Shown in pieces: positions 1 to 6,086 of a stretch of DNA of 8,204 nucleotides. The notes beneath the pieces were generated by a model that was not told where the DNA came from, searched no databases, and was given only the letters and a program-made list of their open reading frames with translations. The DNA is from Ardenticatenales bacterium (GTDB lineage: Bacteria; Chloroflexota; Anaerolineae; Ardenticatenales; Ardenticatenaceae): the NCBI GenBank assembly GCA_013812995.1, contig JACCSL010000741.1, positions 1 through 8,204 of the forward strand, written 5' to 3'. The position numbers and the translations under genes were made by a program. How positions within the stretch are numbered: position 1 is the stretch's first letter; each line of letters starts with the position of its first letter.

Positions 1-1
1 C

Positions 2-3000
2 CAATGGGCCGATTCTGCCTCGCTGCGCCTTCTTCGCCTCTTCCTGACCGATCCCATGCACCAACATCTGCTCGTGCTGGGGGCCTACCGGGAGAACGAG
101 GTTGATGGGGCGCACCCGCTGGTGCAACTGCTGCGCGCCTTGGACGAGGCCGAGGTGCGCGTGACGCGCCTGAGCCTGGCGCCCTTCGCCCTCCAGGAGG
201 TCACGCAGTTCGTGGCGGACACGGTTCAGGCCGCTCAGGAAATCGCGCTGCCTCTTGCTGAGATCGTCTTTGCCAAGACGCAGGGCAATCCCTTCTTCGT
301 GGGGGAGTTTCTGAAGGCGCTCTACCAGGAGGGGCTGCTATTCTTCAGTCCGCCCCTGCACCGCGACGAGGTAGGGGAGTGGCGCTGGGAAGTCTCGGAG
401 ATCAAGGCGCGAGACATCACGGACAACGTGGTGGACTTCATGCGCGGCGCGCTGGAGCAGCTCCCTGAACGCACGCAGGAGACACTGAAGGTGGCCGCGG
501 CGCTCGGCAACGCCTTTGACCTGACAACCCTCGCGCGGGCGCAGGCGCGTTCCCTGGCAGAGACCGCTGCTGATCTCTGGCCGACACTGGAGGCGGGGCT
601 GGTGCTCCCGCTGGGCGAGAGCTACCGCCTGCTCCAGGTCGAGACAGCGGCGACGGTGGAGGCGCTGGCGGAGACGATGAATGTCTCTTATCGCTTCCTC
701 CATGATCGTGTGCAGCAGGCGGCCTACGCACTCCTCGCGGAGGAGGAACGTCCTGCCCTGCATCTCAGGATAGGGCAGCTACTGCTCACGCACAGCAGCG
801 AGGCGGAGCAAGAAGAGCGCCTCTTCGCAATGGTAGACCATCTGAATACCGCGATGTCGCTGGTCACGGAGGCGAGTGAGAGGGAGGCCCTGGCGCGACT
901 CAACCTCCGGGCTGGACAGAAGGCCAAGTCATCAACCGCCTATGAGCCAGCCTTCCAGTATCTGCAACACGGATTGAGCCTGTTGCCCGATAATCCCTGG
1001 CAGAGCCACTATGACCTGGCGCTTGCCCTCTATCGCGAGGCCGTCGAGAGTGCTTACCTCCAGGGGAACTTTGTGCAGATGGAAACGCTGGCCGCTCAGC
1101 CGTTGACCCACGCCCGAACCGTGTTGGATAAGGTGAAAATCTACGAGGTTCTGATCCAGGCCAAGTCCGCAGAGGCCAAACTACTGGAGTCCATCGCATT
1201 GGGTCGCGAGATTCTGGCCCATCTCGGTATTTCCACGCCTGTCAAGCCAACAAAGATCCATGCCCTGAAAGGACTCCTGCAAACCCGGCTGGTGCTGGGG
1301 CGGCGCTCCGTGGCCTCGCTGGCCGCGCTGCCAAAGATGCAGAACCCGCAGATGCTGGCAGCCATGCGGCTGCTACGGTTCACAGCCAGTTCCGCCTACT
1401 ATGCGCTGCCCGCCCTCTACGCACCTCTCATCTTCCAGATGGTCCAACTCTCGGTTCAGCATGGGAATGCCCCCGCCTCCCCTTCCGCCTATGCCACGTA
1501 TGGCCTGGTGCTCGCCACGCTGGGCGATTTCGATCGCGCCTATGAGTTTGGACAACTCACCCAGAAACTGCTGGAGCAACCGGAATCCCGCGAGTTTCTG
1601 GCACATGCCAACGTCGTCGTTAGTATGGGAATCCAACCGCTGAAAGAGCCCTTGCGGGATACCCTTCCGGCCTTTCAAGTTGGATATCAGAGCGGCATGG
1701 AGACGGGCGACCTGCCCTATGCCTCTGTCAATGCGGCTGTCTACGGCTATTATCTTCTTCTGGTAGGGGCTCCTCTCCCCTTCATTCTTGAAGAGATTAA
1801 TCGCTACCTGACCTCCATCAAGCGCAGTTTCAAGCACGATATCTACTTCCACGGGATGATGGCACTCCAGCAGATGGTTTCTAACCTACTGGAGCCCAGC
1901 CAGGATCCCTATCGCCTGACGGGAGCCTTCGCCAATGAGGATGAGCTGTTCGAGAGACTCAGCGCCTCCAATGATTTGACCACACTTTCCATGTCCCACA
2001 TGTACAAGACAGTTCTGGGCTATCACTTCGGCGAGTACGAGAGGGTGCTGGAGTCTACCAAGTTCTTAGAACATCATCAGGAGAGTGTACGCGGGACGGC
2101 CTATGTACCCGCTGTGTTTTACCCCTACCAATCGCTGGCACTCCTGGCGCTCTATCAGAGCGCGGACAGTCAGACACAAAAAGCCTCGCTCAAAAAGGTC
2201 GCTGCCAATCAGAAAAAAATGAAGAAGTGGGCCTTGCACGCGCCTATGAACTACCAGCACCTTTACGAACTGGTGCAGGCGGAGTGGGAGCGGGTTCAGG
2301 GGAACACCCTGACCGCCATGCAGCACTACCAGCGGGCTATCTCCCTGGCTCGGGAGCATAATTTTCCGCACAATGAGGCCCTTGCGAACGAACTCGCCGC
2401 CCGCTTCTACCTGGAGCAGGGGCTGATGCAGGTCGCGCAGGGCTACATGATGAACGCACGCTATGGCTATCTCACCTGGGGCGCGCAGGGTAAAGTACAA
2501 TGGCTGGACGTCCGCTACCCAACGCTGCTTCCCCAGGCCGCCAGCAGCTCGATCATCACCGGCAGCACGCAGTACACCAGGGCCTCATCCTCCACCGCCA
2601 GCGGGAGCGGCGGGCAGTTGGACCTCGCCTCGGTCATCAAAGCCTCGCAGACCATCTCTGGCGAGATTGATCTGGATCGCCTGCTCGACAAACTTCTGGG
2701 ACTTCTCATGGAAAACGCTGGCGCACAGAAGGGGGTGCTGCTCTTGGCCGATGAGGGACGCCTTCTCATCCAGGCGGAAGGAGTTCTTAACCCGTCCGAG
2801 GTGCGCGTTCTCCAGGCACTCCCCGTGGAGGAGAGCACGACGCTTTCCGCCGCGATTGTTCACTATGTGGCGCGCACGCACGAGGATGTGGTGCTGGACA
2901 ACGCGAGCCGCGAGGGGCGCTTTGCCAATGACCCGTACATCCGCCGCCATACGCCCCGCTCCATCATGAGTGCGCCCATTCTAAACCAGGGTAAACTCAT

Positions 3001-3889
3001 CGGTGTCATCTATCTGGAAAATAACCTGACGACGGGGGCCTTCACCCCGGACCGTGTGGAAATCGTGCAGCTTTTGGGCACCCAGGCTGCCATCTCGATT
3101 ACCAACGCTCAGGCCATCGCGGCACGTACCGAGCAGGAGCGCACCCGCTTGGAGAAGCACCTGTTGGAACAGCGCGCTCAGGATCTGGCAGAGTTGAATG
3201 CCAGCAAGGACAAATTTTTCTCCATCATCTCACACGATCTGCGTAGCCCCTTCAATAGCCTCCTGGGACTTGCGCAGTTGATGAGCAAGTACTCGGAGAC
3301 GCTGAGCCAGGCGGAGGTGAAGGACTTTTCAGGGCGCATCTATAACTCGGGCAAGCAGGTTCTCGCCCTGCTAGACAACCTTCTTCACTGGTCCCAGATG
3401 CAGACGGGGCGCATGGTGTTCGAGCCCGAGGAGGTGAAGCTACAGGAGTTGGTCAAGCGCACGCTCTCCCTGTTGCAGGGAACCGCTGCTAGCAAGGGCA
3501 TCGAGCTTAGCAGTGATGTGGAGGATTATCTTCTCTACGGTGATCCCAATATGCTAGAGACGGTGCTCCGCAACCTTGTTTCCAACGCGCTGAAGTTCAC
3601 CGACAGCGGGGGTCGCGTTAGCATCTCGGCGGTGCGGGGGCGTGGCCGGGTGGAAATTGCTGTAACGGATACTGGCCTTGGCATGAGTCGCGAGACGATA
3701 CAAAAGCTCTTCCGCATCGATGTGACGCACACTACCGCCGGAACGGCCAAAGAGCAGGGCACCGGCCTTGGCCTGATTCTGTCGAAGGAGCTGGTGGAGC
3801 AGAACGGGGGCCAGATCGGGGTGGAGAGTGTGCTTGGGCAGGGCTCCACCTTCAAATTCACCGTTCCGCTCGCCAGCCAGAGTTCGTAA
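2..3889 (+). CDS. Multidomain sensor histidine kinase (AAA/STAND ATPase - helical repeats - GAF - HisKA - HATPase_c), 5' partial
   Basis: Cytoplasmic signalling kinase predicted to autophosphorylate on histidine. The frame stays open to the window edge. The first codons read QWADSASLRLLRLFL, which continues the Walker B region (LDDLQWAD) of an AAA_16/STAND ATPase, so the ATG at 56 is internal. Numbering from that Met, residues 1-95 finish the ATPase module (KTQGNPFF at 74-81), 120-245 match its usual C-terminal part (FLHDRVQQAAY at 214-224), and about 245-830 is an alpha-helical TPR-like region. A Ser/Thr/Gly-rich linker leads to a GAF domain (about 858-1020) and a short coiled coil. HisKA follows, with phosphoacceptor His1060 in SIISHDLRSP. 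HATPase_c has the N box (Asn1173, Asn1177), G1 (DTGLGM from Asp1205) and G2 (GTGLGL, 1235-1240), so it looks active. Relatives are annotated as trifunctional Ser/Thr kinase/ATP-binding/histidine kinase proteins, so a Pkinase domain probably lies upstream (inference). There is no fused receiver, no membrane segment, and no response regulator gene in the window. Confidence 0.93.
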   Translation, partial: QWADSASLRLLRLFLTDPMHQHLLVLGAYRENEVDGAHPLVQLLRALDEAEVRVTRLSLAPFALQEVTQFVADTVQAAQEIALPLAEIVFAKTQGNPFFVGEFLKALYQEGLLFFSPPLHRDEVGEWRWEVSEIKARDITDNVVDFMRGALEQLPERTQETLKVAAALGNAFDLTTLARAQARSLAETAADLWPTLEAGLVLPLGESYRLLQVETAATVEALAETMNVSYRFLHDRVQQAAYALLAEEERPALHLRIGQLLLTHSSEAEQEERLFAMVDHLNTAMSLVTEASEREALARLNLRAGQKAKSSTAYEPAFQYLQHGLSLLPDNPWQSHYDLALALYREAVESAYLQGNFVQMETLAAQPLTHARTVLDKVKIYEVLIQAKSAEAKLLESIALGREILAHLGISTPVKPTKIHALKGLLQTRLVLGRRSVASLAALPKMQNPQMLAAMRLLRFTASSAYYALPALYAPLIFQMVQLSVQHGNAPASPSAYATYGLVLATLGDFDRAYEFGQLTQKLLEQPESREFLAHANVVVSMGIQPLKEPLRDTLPAFQVGYQSGMETGDLPYASVNAAVYGYYLLLVGAPLPFILEEINRYLTSIKRSFKHDIYFHGMMALQQMVSNLLEPSQDPYRLTGAFANEDELFERLSASNDLTTLSMSHMYKTVLGYHFGEYERVLESTKFLEHHQESVRGTAYVPAVFYPYQSLALLALYQSADSQTQKASLKKVAANQKKMKKWALHAPMNYQHLYELVQAEWERVQGNTLTAMQHYQRAISLAREHNFPHNEALANELAARFYLEQGLMQVAQGYMMNARYGYLTWGAQGKVQWLDVRYPTLLPQAASSSIITGSTQYTRASSSTASGSGGQLDLASVIKASQTISGEIDLDRLLDKLLGLLMENAGAQKGVLLLADEGRLLIQAEGVLNPSEVRVLQALPVEESTTLSAAIVHYVARTHEDVVLDNASREGRFANDPYIRRHTPRSIMSAPILNQGKLIGVIYLENNLTTGAFTPDRVEIVQLLGTQAAISITNAQAIAARTEQERTRLEKHLLEQRAQDLAELNASKDKFFSIISHDLRSPFNSLLGLAQLMSKYSETLSQAEVKDFSGRIYNSGKQVLALLDNLLHWSQMQTGRMVFEPEEVKLQELVKRTLSLLQGTAASKGIELSSDVEDYLLYGDPNMLETVLRNLVSNALKFTDSGGRVSISAVRGRGRVEIAVTDTGLGMSRETIQKLFRIDVTHTTAGTAKEQGTGLGLILSKELVEQNGGQIGVESVLGQGSTFKFTVPLASQSS

Positions 3890-3961
3890 TCGCTATCGTA
3901 ATCGCAACTCGTAATCGTCCGTTCTGTACGAACGATTACGAGTTGCGACAGCGATTACGAT
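3884..3961. repeat. CGTAAT-rich imperfect palindrome between convergent genes, possible bidirectional terminator
   Basis: The inner stem is a perfect 17-bp inverted repeat, 3902-3918 against 3932-3948. After one mismatch it gains 3 more pairs, leaving a 5-nt loop. The outer stem is a perfect 11-bp repeat, 3884-3894 against 3950-3960. The two are separated by 7 extra bases on the left and 1 on the right. The 9-mer TCGTAATCG occurs three times forward (3884, 3896, 3909) and twice inverted (3933, 3952). The repeat begins two codons from the kinase end, so it includes the TAA stop (3887-3889), and it ends 9 bases before the stop of the opposing gene. The position suits a two-way terminator, but neither side has a clear U-tract, so this role is an inference. 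Confidence 0.8.
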
Positions 3962-3970
3962 AAGGTTTGC

Positions 3971-5956
3971 TTACTTTGGCGGCGCAGCGGGGCTACCCAG
4001 CGCCGCAATCTGTGCCTGGATGCGCTGCTCCAGCGTGGCATCGTCGGCGCGCAGCCTGGTGCGCTCGCTCTCTAGCGCCGCCAGCGCGTCCTCGGACTCG
4101 TTGAGCTGGCGGACATAGCGTGCCCGTAGCGCCCCTTCGTCGCCGCTATCCTTCAGCCCACCCATATTTTTGCGCGCCTGCTCCTGCGTTGCCATGAAAC
4201 GGCTGCGCTCCGTCTCGATCTCGTTCAGCCGCTGCTGGAGTCGTTGCCGCTCGGCGTAGAGGTTCAGGAGGTCGCGTAGCCCACCCCCCAATGCCTCGTC
4301 CAGCCAGCGATTGCGCAGATAGTAAGCCAGATTGTCGTAGCTGAGGTGGGCCAACTGCTCGTAGCGCTGCTCCAGGCGGCGCTCCCGCACCTCGAACTTG
4401 GCCTCGCCGCCCGGCCCCGCCGGAACCTCGACCTGCCAGCGGTAGTGCTGCTCCGTCGTCTCCGTGGGCGCGGGCATGTCCAGCAACTCGAAGCCCTGCG
4501 TGCGCGGATACTCGATTTGCAGGAAAATCGTCTCCGCGTTGCTGTTGCTCACCTCATACTTGGTGCGCCGCGTGCTGTACTCGTGGAAGAGCAGGTATTG
4601 GTTCTGAATGGTAATCTGGTGCGTCTCGCGCGTTGTCTCGCTCTCCTCGCGGACACTCACGCCCAGGTCCACCGCCACGGCCAGCAGCACCTCGCTCTTC
4701 GGGCGCGTGAAGGGGAAGATTGCCTCGCCGATGTAGCTGTTGTTCTCTACGACCGTGATGGGGCCGCGCTCCAGCGTGAGGTCGCTCTCGTTCTGGAAGC
4801 GGAGCACCACCACGGGGTGGCGCGGGTGCTTCTGCCCGTTGTAGATGTGCTCCTTGCGGTAGGGTATCAGCGTGGAGAGAATCGGCACCATCGCGGCCTC
4901 CCCGCGCTGCACCGTCACCGGGTGCGCGATGCGGTACTCGAAGAGATCGCCCTGCGCCTCGCCCTGCGCGCTGACCTCGGTGCTGGCGCTGAGACCATCC
5001 TGAAGAGAGAAAGTGTCATAGGCCATCTCCGCCTCCTCCCGCATCATTCTGGAGCCCTCGCCAGCCGACTGTGCCATTGCTCGCATCATTGGCGCACTCG
5101 CCGGGGCGGGCGGGGGCATCATCATCTTGGCGCGCTCCATCTCGATGGGCGCGGTCGTGACGCGCGCCTCCTCCCGCACCACGGGGCGATCCGGGGTGAA
5201 GGGGGTGTAGAGGTCATAGACAAAGGAGATAGGCATCCCCGCCACGAGTGTGACGTGGACATTTTCCAGCGCCTCGTCGAAGGGATTGTCGAAGATGCCC
5301 CAGCCCTGGAGCAGCGCGCGCCGCGTGCCATCCTCCGCAAGGTCTCCGACCAAGCGGTAGGAGACGCGCCATGTCGGGCTGGGAGCCAGGTAGCGAACCA
5401 CCAGGTCATGCTCCCCCTCGGAGAGCCGCAGCGTGACGGTGCGCTGCTCCGGCTCGGCGATGCTGGCGCGCAGGAAGAAGGCGAGGTCCGACTTGGCCTG
5501 AGCATCCACCGGCTGCACCACGGCGATATCATTGATGTGCAACACCTGAATCCCTGCCTCTGTCAGCAGCGAGAGCCGCCCCCGCTTGAAGGGATGCTTT
5601 TCGCCCACATCCAGCCCCACCACTGTGCCCATGAGCCCCACATCCCCGGCCTCTACCGTCGTGTGGATGTGAATCACCCGCCCGCGTAGGTCGCGCAGCA
5701 GATCGAGCAGCGTGGACTTGTCTGAGAGGTGAATCGAGCCGCGCGCCAGCTTCTCCTCGCGCTCCTCCGGCGCATCATAGGCGATGGTACGAATTTGCCC
5801 GCCACTCCGGTCGAAGGCCACTAGGCTCTTGAGGACATCGTTCATCTGGTCGCGGTGAAAGGTTAGTGTGGCACTCTCTCCCGTCACCGCCCCGCCCCGT
5901 TCCACCACGCTGATACCGTGCTTGTAAAGCGTCAACTGCCGAATCGGAAGGATCAT
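3971..5956 (-). CDS. DUF4139 domain-containing protein with C-terminal coiled coil
   Basis: 661-residue protein of unknown biochemical function. The N-terminus (YKHGISVVERGG at 11-22, MNDVLKSLVAFD at 38-49) resembles the start of long DUF4139 proteins. The DUF4139-like core has YLAPSPTWRVSYRL (189-202), then IFDNPFDEALENVHVTLVAG (221-240), matching the family pattern of W-x3-Y followed by N-x-x-x-E-x-W/L-x-N-V-x-L-x-L-x-x-G. A Met/Pro/Ala-rich low-complexity linker spans about 277-312, a second beta-rich part about 335-530, and a heptad-like charged helix (likely coiled coil) about 565-650. No signal peptide or membrane segment is visible, so it is probably cytoplasmic. The ATG at 5956 is favoured by GAGGT six bases upstream (5963-5967). 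DUF4139 is also found in mucoidy-inhibitor-A-like proteins, but the usual DUF4140 plus central coiled-coil arrangement is not seen here, so I give no symbol. It is convergent with the kinase and downstream of the anchor B gene. It contains no cysteine. Confidence 0.85.
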   Translation of the reverse strand: MILPIRQLTLYKHGISVVERGGAVTGESATLTFHRDQMNDVLKSLVAFDRSGGQIRTIAYDAPEEREEKLARGSIHLSDKSTLLDLLRDLRGRVIHIHTTVEAGDVGLMGTVVGLDVGEKHPFKRGRLSLLTEAGIQVLHINDIAVVQPVDAQAKSDLAFFLRASIAEPEQRTVTLRLSEGEHDLVVRYLAPSPTWRVSYRLVGDLAEDGTRRALLQGWGIFDNPFDEALENVHVTLVAGMPISFVYDLYTPFTPDRPVVREEARVTTAPIEMERAKMMMPPPAPASAPMMRAMAQSAGEGSRMMREEAEMAYDTFSLQDGLSASTEVSAQGEAQGDLFEYRIAHPVTVQRGEAAMVPILSTLIPYRKEHIYNGQKHPRHPVVVLRFQNESDLTLERGPITVVENNSYIGEAIFPFTRPKSEVLLAVAVDLGVSVREESETTRETHQITIQNQYLLFHEYSTRRTKYEVSNSNAETIFLQIEYPRTQGFELLDMPAPTETTEQHYRWQVEVPAGPGGEAKFEVRERRLEQRYEQLAHLSYDNLAYYLRNRWLDEALGGGLRDLLNLYAERQRLQQRLNEIETERSRFMATQEQARKNMGGLKDSGDEGALRARYVRQLNESEDALAALESERTRLRADDATLEQRIQAQIAALGSPAAPPK

Positions 5957-5962
5957 GGGTCT

Positions 5963-5967
5963 ACCTC
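5963..5967 (-). promoter_or_regulatory. Ribosome binding site of the DUF4139 gene
   Basis: On the minus strand the sequence reads CGAGGT, then AGACCC, then ATG. GAGGT is complementary to the 16S rRNA tail and sits six bases before the start codon, which supports the ATG at 5956. Confidence 0.6.
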
Positions 5968-5993
5968 GTTGTGTGAAAAGGACAAGGGCTAAA

Positions 5994-6081
5994 ACGGCCC
6001 TCTCCCCTGGCCTTCGGCCGTCCCCTCTCCCGATTTCGGGAGAGGGGACACTGAGCGAAGCGAAGTGGGGGAGAGGGCTGT
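5994..6081. repeat. CCCTCTCC/GGGAGAGG palindromic intergenic element with nested hairpins
   Basis: The outer arms are perfect over 11 bp: GCCCTCTCCCC at 5997-6007 against 6068-6078, with further pairs possible outward to 5994/6081. They enclose a GGCC-TTC-GGCC hairpin (6009-6019), a 14-bp perfect hairpin at 6020-6033 against 6036-6049 with a 2-nt centre, and a weaker CACT/AGTG pair (about 6049-6067). Folded, this would be a multi-branched, cloverleaf-like structure. It fills most of the 130-base gap between two minus-strand genes. On the minus strand the outer arm is followed by CCGTTTTAG, so it could also act as a terminator or attenuator after the anchor B gene. Palindromes of this base pattern are common between genes in GC-rich bacteria. 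It has no coding capacity. Confidence 0.85.
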
Positions 6082-6086
6082 GCTGT

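Noticed and set aside
56..58. ATG at 56 as the true start of the kinase gene
   Set aside because: The frame is open upstream to the window edge and encodes QWADSASLRLLRLFL, part of the conserved ATPase Walker B region, so the gene begins outside the window.
2213..2219. Run of seven A as a programmed frameshift site
   Set aside because: The phase (G AAA AAA ATG) does not fit a -1 slippery heptamer, and the frame continues intact into conserved domains.
2463..2969. Plus-strand 168-codon frame inside the kinase gene
   Set aside because: It overlaps the linker and GAF domain in another frame and encodes an Arg/Pro/Ser-rich product typical of out-of-frame translation.
3884..3961. CRISPR array
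   Set aside because: The short CGTAAT units are in both orientations, 12-13 bases apart, with no unique spacers and no cas genes; it is a palindrome.
4346..5689. Long plus-strand open frame (447 codons) opposite the DUF4139 gene
   Set aside because: It lies wholly antisense to a well-supported gene. The product is rich in Arg, His and Leu without a recognisable domain, as expected for a shadow frame in GC-rich DNA.
5994..6081. tRNA or other cloverleaf RNA
   Set aside because: The nested hairpins suggest a cloverleaf, but there is no anticodon arm, T-loop or CCA-like end, and the arms are the CCCTCTCC repeat.
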